64,000 nucleotides of DNA from Georgenia sp. TF02-10 (lineage in GTDB: Bacteria > Actinomycetota > Actinomycetes > Actinomycetales > Actinomycetaceae). Position 1 is the stretch's first letter. Each line of letters begins with the position of its first letter. The notes under the pieces were generated by a model. The model did no database searches. It was given only the letters and a program-made list of their open reading frames with translations, and was not told the origin of the DNA. Of this stretch, positions 25,983 to 35,731 are shown one piece after another. Location of the stretch: assembly GCF_022759505.1 (NCBI RefSeq), contig NZ_CP094289.1, positions 2,170,001-2,234,000 of the forward strand, written 5' to 3'. The position numbers were made by a program, and so were the translations under genes.

Positions 25983-27648
25983 CCTCGATCCACCGATGAG
26001 CTGCTGAGGAGGTCGCTGTCGGCGGCAGGATGTCGGGGCTGGAGTGAGGGCGTGCAGGAGTTGCCGGTCTGCCCGGCTCTTCCACTGGGGTTCCTGCTTG
26101 TAGGGACTGGGTCTGTGGGTCAGATCGGCGCGGTCGCTCGGCGCGGGGCGAGGGCGTCGTAGAGCGCGGACCACGCTGTTTGCCATGGCCAGCCCTGTGG
26201 AAGGTGCAGGTGCAGGCGCCGGGCGGAGGAAGCAATACGTGCCGGGACGTTGATGAGCTTGCGGCGGATCGTTGCCGTGGTCGCCCGAGCCAGCCCCGGG
26301 GCGTTGGTCAGTGTCGCGGCGGCGCGGGTGAGGTTGAAGGCCATGACCGCGCAGACGAGCCAGGCAGCGTTGGCGTTGAAAACTCCCGAGGGCATGTGCG
26401 CCAGCGCGGAGGCCTTGAGGTCGGCGTGGACGTTCTCGATGATGGCGTGTGCCCGGTGGACCTTGTCGGCAGCCACGGTGTCGCGCTCGGCGGCGGGGGC
26501 GGTGGTGAAGAACGCGTGGAAGCGCCACGTATCGAACAGTGTGGCCTGCCCCTGGTTCTTCTTCGGGTTCAGGTCGGGGATTCGGCGCACCACCAGGCGG
26601 CCGGGGATCTGCTCGCTGGTCTTCTTGGAGGTGAAGGCGGTGAAGGGGATCTCGGCGACCTCGGCCCGCGAGATCCACCTGCCGCTGTCTTCGTCGAAGA
26701 TCGCGTCGGTGTACTTGATCGTGGTCCAAGCATCGTCGCTGATGGCGGCGATGGCGCGCTTGACGGCCGGGTCCATCCGCACGGTGACCGATACGTGCGC
26801 CCCGGTCTTGAGCACGGCGGTGACCAGGGCGTGGGAGTAGAACGCTGAGTCCGCGCGCACCAGCACTGGCCGCCCGGCCAGGCAGGTGCGCCGGATCAGA
26901 GCCAGGGTGTCAGTGGCCAGGCGGACCGCTCCGCGCGGGGAGCCGGCCGAGCCCTTGCGCAGCCGCTGGGCGGCGATCACCGGGGCGATCTGCTCGGTGC
27001 TCACGGTGGCCAGCAGCGCATTCAGGCCACGCACTCGGGTATAGCCGAAGGATGCTCCCTGCTTGTGGTGGCCGTGGACCTCGATGATGGTGTCGTCGAT
27101 GTCGACCATCACCGTGCCGCTGTCCCCCTCGCGGCCCAGGAACTCGGAGCGCTCGGCCAGGGCAAGTGCGAACCGTGAAGCCACCGCGTCAGCCTGACGC
27201 ACGTGTCCGAAGGTGAAGGCGCGCAGGAAGGAGCCCAACGTCGAGGGAGCGTAGGCACGGTCGAAGATCTTGCCCATCGCCCCGTGGCGCAGCAAGGCCA
27301 TGTCATCGATGCTGTCCGCCCCGGCGGCCATACCCGCCACCAACGAGGCAAGCTTCAGGCCCGCGTTGGCCCCCTTGTCCCTCGCCACGCTCAGGTGCTC
27401 ATCTCCCAGCCGACGCAGCCCGGCCTCCTGAGCCAGAGCCATCAATGGGACCAGCCCGGCGGCCGACACGAGGTTGGGCTCGTCAAACGTCGCTGAGACC
27501 ACTGAAGGGGTGTGAGACAGTTGCATCTACGAGATGCCCTTCTTGAGCGGGTTATGCGGACCTTAGACAAGTCGCATTTTCCCAGGTCAGGAGGGCATTC
27601 TCACTCTCCCACGCCGCCCACCGGACACAGTCGATCGGTGGATCGAGG
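25983..27648 (-). mobile_element. IS1380-family insertion sequence, copy 1
   Basis: 1666 bp bounded by inverted ends CCTCGATCCACCGAT, with one transposase gene. The 5-bp target duplication CTAAG is at 25978-25982 and 27649-27653, so this is a clean transposition. Copy 2, 2188 bp downstream and in the same orientation, encodes the identical transposase. Confidence 0.93.
26120..27526 (-). CDS. IS1380-family transposase (copy 1)
   Basis: The product has 468 residues. DDE-type features are VDIDDTIIEVHGHHKQG near residue 140, VRADSAFYSHALV near 225 and the late AHAIIENVHADLKASAL segment with the last acidic residue. The length is normal for the family and no frameshift is seen. It should be active in cis and on copy 2. 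Confidence 0.93.
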   Translation of the reverse strand: MQLSHTPSVVSATFDEPNLVSAAGLVPLMALAQEAGLRRLGDEHLSVARDKGANAGLKLASLVAGMAAGADSIDDMALLRHGAMGKIFDRAYAPSTLGSFLRAFTFGHVRQADAVASRFALALAERSEFLGREGDSGTVMVDIDDTIIEVHGHHKQGASFGYTRVRGLNALLATVSTEQIAPVIAAQRLRKGSAGSPRGAVRLATDTLALIRRTCLAGRPVLVRADSAFYSHALVTAVLKTGAHVSVTVRMDPAVKRAIAAISDDAWTTIKYTDAIFDEDSGRWISRAEVAEIPFTAFTSKKTSEQIPGRLVVRRIPDLNPKKNQGQATLFDTWRFHAFFTTAPAAERDTVAADKVHRAHAIIENVHADLKASALAHMPSGVFNANAAWLVCAVMAFNLTRAAATLTNAPGLARATTATIRRKLINVPARIASSARRLHLHLPQGWPWQTAWSALYDALAPRRATAPI

Positions 27649-28170
27649 CTAAGGTGCAGTCACCGGGGCGCAGCCGCGCACCACAGAAGGGACCGCAGTG
27701 GGTGACGGGAAGAAGCAGGTGCGTGAGCGAGCCGCCAAGGTGGCCGCCATGCGGGCGGAGCAGATGCGAAAGGAGCGCCGCCAGAAGTTCTTGCTCTTCG
27801 GGGCCGTCACCGTCGTCTGCCTAGGGCTCATCGCCGCTGTAGCGGTGGCCCTAGCAGGGGAAGCGCGGCGCCAGGCTGAGGTTGAGGCAGCGGCCAACGC
27901 CCCCATCGAGGGGGTACAGGAATACGAGGATCTCTCCGCCGGGCACGTCACCGACCCGGTGGACTACGGGACCTCACCGCCAGTAGGCGGTGATCACAGC
28001 ACGGTGTGGCAGAACTGCGACGTGTACACCGAACCGGTGCCAAACGAGAACGCCGTCCACTCCCTCGAACACGGAGCCGTGTGGATCACGTACTCCCCCG
28101 ACCTGTCCGCCGATCAGGTCACCGCCCTCACCGAGAAGGCGACCCGGGGCCAGGGATACACCCTGGTAAG

Positions 28171-29836
28171 CCTCGATCCACCGATGAGCTGCTGAGGAGG
28201 TCGCTGTCGGCGGCAGGATGTCGGGGCTGGAGTGAGGGCGTGCAGGAGTTGCCGGTCTGCCCGGCTCTTCCACTGGGGTTCCTGCTTGTAGGGACTGGGT
28301 CTGTGGGTCAGATCGGCGCGGTCGCTCGGCGCGGGGCGAGGGCGTCGTAGAGCGCGGACCACGCTGTTTGCCATGGCCAGCCCTGTGGAAGGTGCAGGTG
28401 CAGGCGCCGGGCGGAGGAAGCAATACGTGCCGGGACGTTGATGAGCTTGCGGCGGATCGTTGCCGTGGTCGCCCGAGCCAGCCCCGGGGCGTTGGTCAGT
28501 GTCGCGGCGGCGCGGGTGAGGTTGAAGGCCATGACCGCGCAGACGAGCCAGGCAGCGTTGGCGTTGAAAACTCCCGAGGGCATGTGCGCCAGCGCGGAGG
28601 CCTTGAGGTCGGCGTGGACGTTCTCGATGATGGCGTGTGCCCGGTGGACCTTGTCGGCAGCCACGGTGTCGCGCTCGGCGGCGGGGGCGGTGGTGAAGAA
28701 CGCGTGGAAGCGCCACGTATCGAACAGTGTGGCCTGCCCCTGGTTCTTCTTCGGGTTCAGGTCGGGGATTCGGCGCACCACCAGGCGGCCGGGGATCTGC
28801 TCGCTGGTCTTCTTGGAGGTGAAGGCGGTGAAGGGGATCTCGGCGACCTCGGCCCGCGAGATCCACCTGCCGCTGTCTTCGTCGAAGATCGCGTCGGTGT
28901 ACTTGATCGTGGTCCAAGCATCGTCGCTGATGGCGGCGATGGCGCGCTTGACGGCCGGGTCCATCCGCACGGTGACCGATACGTGCGCCCCGGTCTTGAG
29001 CACGGCGGTGACCAGGGCGTGGGAGTAGAACGCTGAGTCCGCGCGCACCAGCACTGGCCGCCCGGCCAGGCAGGTGCGCCGGATCAGAGCCAGGGTGTCA
29101 GTGGCCAGGCGGACCGCTCCGCGCGGGGAGCCGGCCGAGCCCTTGCGCAGCCGCTGGGCGGCGATCACCGGGGCGATCTGCTCGGTGCTCACGGTGGCCA
29201 GCAGCGCATTCAGGCCACGCACTCGGGTATAGCCGAAGGATGCTCCCTGCTTGTGGTGGCCGTGGACCTCGATGATGGTGTCGTCGATGTCGACCATCAC
29301 CGTGCCGCTGTCCCCCTCGCGGCCCAGGAACTCGGAGCGCTCGGCCAGGGCAAGTGCGAACCGTGAAGCCACCGCGTCAGCCTGACGCACGTGTCCGAAG
29401 GTGAAGGCGCGCAGGAAGGAGCCCAACGTCGAGGGAGCGTAGGCACGGTCGAAGATCTTGCCCATCGCCCCGTGGCGCAGCAAGGCCATGTCATCGATGC
29501 TGTCCGCCCCGGCGGCCATACCCGCCACCAACGAGGCAAGCTTCAGGCCCGCGTTGGCCCCCTTGTCCCTCGCCACGCTCAGGTGCTCATCTCCCAGCCG
29601 ACGCAGCCCGGCCTCCTGAGCCAGAGCCATCAATGGGACCAGCCCGGCGGCCGACACGAGGTTGGGCTCGTCAAACGTCGCTGAGACCACTGAAGGGGTG
29701 TGAGACAGTTGCATCTACGAGATGCCCTTCTTGAGCGGGTTATGCGGACCTTAGACAAGTCGCATTTTCCCAGGTCAGGAGGGCATTCTCACTCTCCCAC
29801 GCCGCCCACCGGACACAGTCGATCGGTGGATCGAGG
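28171..29836 (-). mobile_element. IS1380-family insertion sequence, copy 2
   Basis: 1666 bp, with the same termini and length as copy 1. The target duplication GTAAG is at 28166-28170 and 29837-29841. It sits inside the DUF3105 gene in antisense orientation. Confidence 0.94.
28308..29714 (-). CDS. IS1380-family transposase (copy 2)
   Basis: This protein is identical in all 468 residues to the copy at 26120-27526, so one copy very recently gave rise to the other. Both are intact. Confidence 0.93.
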   Translation of the reverse strand: MQLSHTPSVVSATFDEPNLVSAAGLVPLMALAQEAGLRRLGDEHLSVARDKGANAGLKLASLVAGMAAGADSIDDMALLRHGAMGKIFDRAYAPSTLGSFLRAFTFGHVRQADAVASRFALALAERSEFLGREGDSGTVMVDIDDTIIEVHGHHKQGASFGYTRVRGLNALLATVSTEQIAPVIAAQRLRKGSAGSPRGAVRLATDTLALIRRTCLAGRPVLVRADSAFYSHALVTAVLKTGAHVSVTVRMDPAVKRAIAAISDDAWTTIKYTDAIFDEDSGRWISRAEVAEIPFTAFTSKKTSEQIPGRLVVRRIPDLNPKKNQGQATLFDTWRFHAFFTTAPAAERDTVAADKVHRAHAIIENVHADLKASALAHMPSGVFNANAAWLVCAVMAFNLTRAAATLTNAPGLARATTATIRRKLINVPARIASSARRLHLHLPQGWPWQTAWSALYDALAPRRATAPI

Positions 29837-30019
29837 GTAAGTCCCTACGAGAATCTGGAATCGGCCATCGTGCTCAGTGCGTGGGGTGTCCAGCTCTCGG
29901 TAGATGACGCGGCGGACCCCCGCATCGACGCGTTCCTAGCGAAGCATGTCCAAGGCGAGCAGACCCCAGAGCCCGGCGCATCCTGCTCGGGCGGCACCAC
30001 CGACACATCCCCGGCCTGA

Positions 30020-30557
30020 GTACTGCCAGACGCGACCCGACCCCTCGGAGTCCAAGCCGCCGGCGGCGGACGTGTCGCCGGCACGGGTGACCACTCAACG
30101 TCAACCGGTGTGCCCCGGCCCCAGCTAACGGGGAGACGCCACCCTCCCTGTAGGCGGACACGGATCTGCCTGCCGATGGACAGCCGATCCCCTGTCCGTG
30201 GCCATGGGGCCGGGCCGTCGTGAACCTCCCACCGGGGGCTCGCTCGACCACCGCGGTACCCCTTCCCGCCAGACGCAGACAACCCGACGACCAGGACAGG
30301 GGCGCCGTCCACGCCCAGGAACCACGGCAAGCGGCGTCACGAATTCGACACGGCAGGCCCCTTTCCGGAACTGCAACTGAGACAAATCCTCGACTTACCA
30401 CCAAAGCGGTACCGCCCCGCCGGGGCAGCATGCATGTCCTTGCCGGTGGGAGACGTCCCGCGAGCGAAACGCTCCCCTGCCGTTCCCGCAGGTGGCGCGG
30501 CGTTGGATCCCCGAACACGGCACTTGGGCGGCGGGCCGAGCCGGCCAGGGCCCGCGG
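30020..30557. other. No gene recognised
   Basis: About 540 bp between the DUF3105 3' end and csoR. Reading frames on both strands are low-complexity Arg/Pro/Gly translations without motifs. Confidence 0.5.
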
Positions 30558-30887
30558 CTAGGAACGCACGAGGCGGGCGATGGCGTCGGACGCTTCCTTG
30601 ATCTTGGCGTCCGCGGTGTCACCGCCGAGCCTGGCGGCGTCAACGACGCAGTGCTTGAGGTGGTCGTCGAGCAGGCCGAGGGCCACGCCCTGCAGCGCGC
30701 TGGTCAGGGCGCTGACCTGGGTGAGGATGTCAATGCAGTACTGCTCCTCCTCGACCATGCGGTGGATGCCGCGGGCCTGGCCCTCGATACGCTTGAGCCG
30801 GTCGAGGTAGCGCTTCTTGTCGGTGATGTAGCCGTGCGTGTGGGGCGCCAGCCCCAGGTCTGGGGTGGGCTCAAGGGTGTCGGTCAT
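30558..30887 (-). CDS. csoR: Copper-sensing repressor CsoR
   Basis: The product has 109 residues. The DUF156 fold starts at YITDKKRYLDRLKRIEGQARG. The Cu(I) ligands Cys51, His76 and Cys80 (QYCIDI and DDHLKHC) show the exact Cys-x24-His-x3-Cys spacing of Cu(I)-binding CsoR. Apo-CsoR binds palindromic operators and releases on Cu(I). It ends the leftward operon copZ, small protein, copA, YHS, csoR, so it is expected to regulate itself through boxes 3 and 4 at 34098-34147, and the other TACCC-N5-GGGTA sites in trans. Confidence 0.95.
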   Translation of the reverse strand: MTDTLEPTPDLGLAPHTHGYITDKKRYLDRLKRIEGQARGIHRMVEEEQYCIDILTQVSALTSALQGVALGLLDDHLKHCVVDAARLGGDTADAKIKEASDAIARLVRS

Positions 30888-30986
30888 GGTGGTGGTCCTT
30901 CGAGGGTGGAGCGATAGGGCAGAGAACTTGCCCGGGTGCCAGGCGCGGTGCTACTTGCTGGACGTGTCGCACCGGCCACGGCGGGG

Positions 30987-31235
30987 TCAGGCAACGGTGG
31001 TGTATCGGGCGGGGTCGGCGTCGAAGAGGGGTCCGCAGGCGGCGCAGCACAGCCAGTACCGCTGTCCCGCGTGGTCGCGGACCAGACCGGATGCCTCCGC
31101 CTCGGCCTTGACGACCATGCTGCCCTTCATGACGGGGCACTCAGCGATGTCGTCCGCCTCCGGTCCAAGCAGGTTGTGACGCTTGGCGCCGTCGTGGTGG
31201 CCGTGGCCGTGGCCGTGGTCGTGGTCGTGAGCCAT
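30987..31235 (-). CDS. YHS-domain mini-protein with His/Asp-rich N-terminus
   Basis: The product has 82 residues. MAHDHDHGHGHGHHDG is followed by a YHS-type domain: AECPVMKGSMVVKAEAEASG, then RYWLCCAACGPLFDADPARY. It resembles the protein at 7099-7359 over the whole YHS part, but that protein has Cys-Cys in its head where this one has only His and Asp. It lies between copA and csoR in the same operon (27 bp after copA), suggesting a copper buffer or donor for CopA. Confidence 0.87.
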   Translation of the reverse strand: MAHDHDHGHGHGHHDGAKRHNLLGPEADDIAECPVMKGSMVVKAEAEASGLVRDHAGQRYWLCCAACGPLFDADPARYTTVA

Positions 31236-31262
31236 GCGTGGTCCTTTCGGGTTGTGGGTTGG

Positions 31263-33587
31263 TCAGGCGTTGACCGGCTGCGCCACGCGGGTGCGTGGCA
31301 TGGCCGCAGACGGCTGAGGATCCTTCGCCTGGCTCGTGAAGGAGCGCAGGCGCAGGCTGTTGCCGACGACGAAGACGCTGGAGAAGGCCATGGCCGCGCC
31401 GGCGAGCATGGGGTTGAGCAGCCCGAGGGCGGCCAGCGGGATCGCGGCGGTGTTGTAGGCGAAGGCCCAGAACAGGTTGGTCTTGATGGTGCCCAGCGTC
31501 CGGCGGGAGAGCCGGATCGCGTCGGCGGCGCTGCGCAGGTCCCCGCGGACCAGGGTGATGTCGGCCGCCTCCATCGCGACATCGGTCCCGGTGCCCATCG
31601 CCAGGCCAAGGTTGGCCTGCGCAAGGGCCGGGGCGTCGTTGACGCCGTCGCCGACCATCGCCACGACCTTGCCCTCGGACTGGAGGCGGGCGACCACGTC
31701 GACCTTGTCCTTGGGCAGGACCTCGGCGATGACCTGCTCGATGCCGACCTCGGCGGCGATCTGCTCGGCGACGGTCCGGTTGTCCCCGGTGAGCAGCACC
31801 GGTGTCAGGCCCAGTGCCTTGAGCTGGTCTATCGCCTGGGCGCTGGTCGGCTTGACGGTGTCGGCCACCACCAGCACGCCCCGGGCCCGACCGTCCCACC
31901 CGACGACGACGGCGGTCCTGCCTTGCGCCTCGGCGCGGGCCTTGGCAGCGACCAGCTCTGCGGGGAGGTCCAGGGACCAGTCGGCCAGGAGCGACTCGCG
32001 GCCCACGACCACGCCGTGCCCGTCGACGGTGCCCTGGACGCCCTTGCCCTCGACGTTGGCGAAGTCCTCCGGCGTCGGCAGGATGCCGACCTCCTGGGTG
32101 GCGCCCTTGGCGATCGCCTGGGCGATGGGGTGCTCCGAGGCGTCCTCCAGGGCGCCGGCCAGGCGCAGCAGCTCGGCGCGGTCGGTGCCGGTGGCGGGGA
32201 CGACGTCGACCAGGGTCATCTTGCCGGTGGTCACGGTGCCGGTCTTGTCCAGCACCACGGTGTCGACCCTGCGGGTGGACTCCAGCACCTCGGGGCCCTT
32301 GATGAGGATGCCCATCTGAGCGCCGCGCCCGGTGCCCACCAGCAGCGCGGTGGGGGTGGCCAGGCCCAGGGCGCACGGGCAGGCGATGATGAGCACCGCG
32401 ACGGCCGCGGTGAACGCCGCGCTGAGCGGGAAGCCCGCGCCGATCCAGGCACCCAGGGCCGCGACGGCGATGGCGATCGCGACGGGCACGAAGATCCCGG
32501 AGACCCTGTCGGCCAGGCGCTGGATCTCGGCTTTGCCGGACTGGGCGTCCTCGACCAGCTTGGCCATCTGCGCCAGCTGGGTGTCGGACCCGACCCGGGT
32601 GGCGCGCACCACGAGGCGCCCGCCGGCGTTGACGGTGGCACCGGTGACCGGGTCGCCCTCGGCGACCTCGACGGGCACCGACTCACCGGTGAGCATCGAG
32701 GCGTCCACCGCGGAGGTGCCCGAGACGATGACCCCGTCGGTAGCGATCTTCTCCCCCGGGCGCACGACGAACTCATCGCCCACGGCGAGCTCGGAGGTGG
32801 GGATGCGCGTCTCCGCCCCGCCGCGCAGCACGGCCACGTCCTTGGCGCCCATCTCCAGCAGGGCACGCAGTGCCGCACCGGCCTGGCGCTTGGAGCGCTT
32901 CTCGAAGTAGCGGCCCAGCAGGATGAACATCGTCACCCCGGCGGCGACCTCGAGGTAGATGTTCGCCGCCCCGTCGCTGGGGGCCACGGTCAGCTCGAAG
33001 GGGTGGGTCATCCCCGGCACGCCGGCCGTCCCGAGGAACAGGGCGTATAGCGACCACAGGAACGCCGCGCCGGTCCCCACCGAGATCAGGGTGTCCATCG
33101 TGGCCGCGCCGTGACGCAGGTTCGTCCACGCCGCCTTGTGGAAGGGCCAGGCCGCCCACACGATCACCGGTGCGGCCAGCGCCAGGGAGGCCCACTGCCA
33201 GTAGGTGAACTGCAGCGCCGGGATCATCGCCATCGCGATGACCGGCACCGACAGCACCACCGAGCCGATCAGGCGCTGACGCAACGAGACGAGCTCGGCG
33301 TCCGGCTGTTCGCCGTCGCCGTCCTGCTCACGGTCCAGGTCCTTGGCGCGGGGCAGGGCGGCGGTGTAGCCGGTCTTCTCCACCTCGGCGATCAGCGCGG
33401 CAGCGTCGATCCCGGCGGGCGCGCTGACCTGGGCCTTCTCGGTGGCGTAGTTCACCGTGGCGGTGACGCCGTCAAGCTTGTTGAGCTTCTTCTCGATGCG
33501 CATCGCGCACGAGGCGCAGGTCATCCCACCGACCTCGAGCTCAATGAGGGTGCCCAGCGCCTGCGGCTGAGCCGACGATGCAGACAT
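31263..33587 (-). CDS. copA: CPC-type Cu(I)-exporting P1B-1 ATPase
   Basis: ATG at 33587 follows GAGAGAAG; 774 residues. One HMA domain has GGMTCASC (21-27). [12 protein letters not shown] puts CPC at 403-405, [10 protein letters not shown] starts at 447, GES and SEHPIAQAI are present, and the last helices hold AYN and [16 protein letters not shown], the P1B-1 (Cu+) signature. It pumps Cu(I) out of the cytosol. It follows copZ and a small protein gene and precedes YHS and csoR in one operon. Confidence 0.96.
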   Translation of the reverse strand: MSASSAQPQALGTLIELEVGGMTCASCAMRIEKKLNKLDGVTATVNYATEKAQVSAPAGIDAAALIAEVEKTGYTAALPRAKDLDREQDGDGEQPDAELVSLRQRLIGSVVLSVPVIAMAMIPALQFTYWQWASLALAAPVIVWAAWPFHKAAWTNLRHGAATMDTLISVGTGAAFLWSLYALFLGTAGVPGMTHPFELTVAPSDGAANIYLEVAAGVTMFILLGRYFEKRSKRQAGAALRALLEMGAKDVAVLRGGAETRIPTSELAVGDEFVVRPGEKIATDGVIVSGTSAVDASMLTGESVPVEVAEGDPVTGATVNAGGRLVVRATRVGSDTQLAQMAKLVEDAQSGKAEIQRLADRVSGIFVPVAIAIAVAALGAWIGAGFPLSAAFTAAVAVLIIACPCALGLATPTALLVGTGRGAQMGILIKGPEVLESTRRVDTVVLDKTGTVTTGKMTLVDVVPATGTDRAELLRLAGALEDASEHPIAQAIAKGATQEVGILPTPEDFANVEGKGVQGTVDGHGVVVGRESLLADWSLDLPAELVAAKARAEAQGRTAVVVGWDGRARGVLVVADTVKPTSAQAIDQLKALGLTPVLLTGDNRTVAEQIAAEVGIEQVIAEVLPKDKVDVVARLQSEGKVVAMVGDGVNDAPALAQANLGLAMGTGTDVAMEAADITLVRGDLRSAADAIRLSRRTLGTIKTNLFWAFAYNTAAIPLAALGLLNPMLAGAAMAFSSVFVVGNSLRLRSFTSQAKDPQPSAAMPRTRVAQPVNA

Positions 33588-33646
33588 TCGCAACTTCTCT
33601 CGTGTCGTTCCGCTGCCGGTGCGTACGGACCGCACCGCAGGGCCAA

Positions 33647-33859
33647 TCAGTGGCCGCGCTCGTCGCTGCCTGAGTCGGTGTCGGTGGAGCCGGCGCCCGG
33701 GATCTCCTCACCGTTCGCCTTCTCACCGTGCCCCTGCGTCGACTGCGTCCACGCCGCCACCGTCTCCTCGGGGACGATCGCGTCTGCGGTCGCGGCGGAG
33801 ACCGCGAAGACCACACCAAGGCCGGCCAGGTACAGACCGATCCGTGCGGGCGCCCTCAT
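33647..33859 (-). CDS. Small secreted or membrane protein of the copper operon
   Basis: The product has 70 residues. A hydrophobic segment ([22 protein letters not shown]) serves as signal or anchor, followed by an acidic, Ser/Gly-rich tail with His ([17 protein letters not shown]). Its ATG shares one base with the copZ stop, so translation is coupled. No domain recognised. Similar short proteins between copZ and copA in actinomycetes suggest a copper-related role. Confidence 0.75.
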   Translation of the reverse strand: MRAPARIGLYLAGLGVVFAVSAATADAIVPEETVAAWTQSTQGHGEKANGEEIPGAGSTDTDSGSDERGH

Positions 33860-34074
33860 CAGACGCGCACCGCCGAGTAGCCGGCTTCGTCGACCGCGGC
33901 CAGCACGGCGGCGTCGTCAACCGGCTCACCGCCGGTCACGACCAGCTTGCCGGTCTTCGCGCTGACGTCGATGCCCTCCACACCCGGGATCTGGCTGACC
34001 TCCTCACGGACGGACATCTCGCAGTGGCCGCAGGTCATGCCGGTCACCTGGTACTCGAGGTTGACGATGCTCAT
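33859..34074 (-). CDS. copZ: CopZ-like copper chaperone (HMA domain)
   Basis: The product has 71 residues, a single HMA domain with VTGMTCGHCEMSVREEV (CGHC Cu(I) site) and the usual C-terminal VDEAGYSAV. It passes Cu(I) to CopA. It is the first gene of the copA-csoR operon, directly behind two CsoR-type operators. Confidence 0.93.
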   Translation of the reverse strand: MSIVNLEYQVTGMTCGHCEMSVREEVSQIPGVEGIDVSAKTGKLVVTGGEPVDDAAVLAAVDEAGYSAVRV

Positions 34075-34097
34075 GGTTCAGTCTTCCTTCCGACGAC

Positions 34098-34112
34098 TAC
34101 CCCTACAGGGTA
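34098..34112. promoter_or_regulatory. CsoR-type operator box 3
   Basis: TACCCCTACAGGGTA, 24 bp before the copZ start and core-identical to box 2. Together with box 4 it lies in the divergent region between copZ and the broken oxidoreductase. Confidence 0.78.
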
Positions 34113-34132
34113 CGTGTACCGTGAAGCGACGG

Positions 34133-34147
34133 TACCCACCCGGGGTA
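34133..34147. promoter_or_regulatory. CsoR-type operator box 4
   Basis: TACCCACCCGGGGTA, 32 bp before the ATG of the oxidoreductase remnant. A further inverted repeat, GTACCGT/ACGGTAC (34116-34122 and 34129-34135), lies between and partly overlaps this box. Confidence 0.72.
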
Positions 34148-34178
34148 TTCCCGGTCAAGTGGAGAACGAGCAGGTGGC

Positions 34179-34483
34179 ATGAGGCACAGTGGGTCGAACG
34201 TGGTGATCGTAGGTGGCGGCGCGGCCGGGCACGCGGCGGCCAGCACACTGCGCCAGCAGGGCTACCGGGCAAGATCACCCTGGTGCACGGTGAGGACATC
34301 GCGCCTTACAACCGCACCCTGGTCAACAAGGCCGTGCTCCAAGGCCTGCTCACCCCGCCAGATCGCCCTGCCCCCACTCGAGAGCCTCGACGTTGAGATC
34401 ACCCACGCCCGGGCGCAGGCGCTGGACGAGCCAGGTTCCACCCTCGCCCGCCCCAGGGGTGTGATACCAGCCGCGCCGCGTGT
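34179..34483 (+). pseudogene. Frameshifted, truncated FAD-dependent oxidoreductase
   Basis: The start encodes SNVVIVGGGAAGHAAASTLRQ, an FAD-binding Rossmann motif. After a small deletion near 34265 the protein continues in another frame as GKITLVHGEDIAPYNRTLVN and LQGLLTP, and after a second shift near 34360 as QIALPPLESLDVEITHARAQ. It then breaks off at the duplicated lnt segment. These blocks match ferredoxin/nitrite-reductase-like NAD(P)/FAD oxidoreductases. The gene was divergent from copZ and presumably copper regulated before it decayed. Confidence 0.78.
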
Positions 34484-35691
34484 CACCGCGCCCGGGTGCG
34501 CTCGGTTGGGTGATCGTCCAGCGCCCACTCAGGGGGCTCTCCCGTGCGGCGCCGCGGCACGCGCCCCTCACCGGCCGCGCCCGCCCCGCGGCGGCTGACG
34601 CCGAGGACCAGGAGGCTGACGGCGAGCACCCCCACCACCAGCGCGGGCCACTCCCCCAGCCTGTTCGTCAGGGTGATGGAGGTGCGCAGCGGAAGCTCCC
34701 CGATCATCTGCTCAGCAGTGAACAGCCCGGTCCGCACGAGCACATCCCCGTCGGGGCCGATCAAGGCGCTGACGCCCACCGTCGAGATCTGCACCGCCGC
34801 CCGCCCGTGCTCAGCGGCCCGGAACCGGGACATCGCCAGCTGCTGCGTCGACTCCTGGGTCAGCCCGAAGGAGGCGTTGTTGGTGGGGATGACGATGAGC
34901 TCACCACCCGCCAGCACACCCTCGCGGACCAGGTCGTCGTAGGCCACCTCGAAGCAGATCGCCGTGGTCACAGGCACCGTGCGGCCGAGCCGCGCGATCG
35001 GCACCGGCACCATCGCCGTCCCGTCCCCGGCGGCCATGTCGGTGGTCACGAGATCCACCGCCGGGGTCAGCCGCCGGAAGAAGTCCCGGTAGGGGACGTA
35101 CTCACCGAACGGGACCGGGCGCTGCTTGGTGTACCCCACCTCGGCGCTCGTGCCGATGCCGGGTTCCCACAGGATGTAGTCGTTGTAGCGCCGCTCGGGA
35201 TGAAACCGCTGGGTGCCCAGGAGAATCGGCGCGCCGACCGTACGCGCCGCGGCGTCGACGACGGTGGCGACGCCCGGGTCGGTGCGCGGGTCGATGTCGG
35301 AGGCACTCTCCGGCCACAGCACCAGGTCCAGCTCACCGGGTCCGACCTGCTCCAGCAGCGCCTCAGTGCCGGTGGCGTGGTTGGCAGCCACCGCGCGCGC
35401 TTGAGACATCGCCTCGGCGCCCTGCTCGTGTACGTTGCCCTGGACCGCACCGACCCGGAGGGTGCCCGACTCGGCACGGGTCTCCAACGGCGCCATCGCC
35501 GGCAGGAACAGGACGACGGCGGCGACGAGGAGGGCTGCGCCCGCGGGGGCTACCCGCAGTCGGCGCACGCTCACCAGTGCCATGGCGAGGAGGGCGGCGA
35601 GGGCCACGACGACAGCGCTGACCAGGGCCTCGCCACCTACCGGCGCGAGGCGCAGCAGCGGCGCGTCGGTCTGGGAGAACGCGAGCGTGCC
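34484..35691 (-). repeat. 1208-bp duplicated 3' part of lnt paralogue 2
   Basis: This segment matches 37252-38459 at a constant offset of 2768 bp, and the encoded protein is identical through the nitrilase domain (LWPES, GYTKQRPVPFGEYVPYR, ICFEVAY). It lacks the start and the membrane half, so it is a 5'-truncated pseudogene. It retains a native stop codon (tca at 34483-34485), which the full copy has lost. An IS3-family element separates the two copies. Confidence 0.93.
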
Positions 35692-35731
35692 TGACCTGTG
35701 TCAGCGTCTTTGTCCGCTTTAGGCCGTGGGA

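Larger units (their letters stand above)
27698..30019 (+). pseudogene. DUF3105 protein gene split by IS1380 copy 2
   Basis: A GTG start with AGAAGG upstream encodes a Lys/Arg-rich head, one membrane helix (FLLFGAVTVVCLGLIAAVAV) and the DUF3105 core NCDVYTEPVPNENAVHSLEHGAVWITY. At 28170 the IS interrupts codon GTA-AG. After the second target copy, bases 29842-30019 continue in frame as SPYENLESAIVLSAWGVQLS and end PGASCSGGTTDTSPA. Joining the parts restores 216 residues without a stop. DUF3105 is an extracytoplasmic domain of unknown function with conserved His. As it stands the gene makes a truncated protein ending a few codons into the IS. Copy 1 also separates it from its likely promoter. 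Confidence 0.9.

Noticed and set aside
34116-34135. Inverted repeat GTACCGT/ACGGTAC as an additional operator
   Set aside because: It partly overlaps CsoR box 4 and occurs once; there is no independent evidence for a separate regulator.
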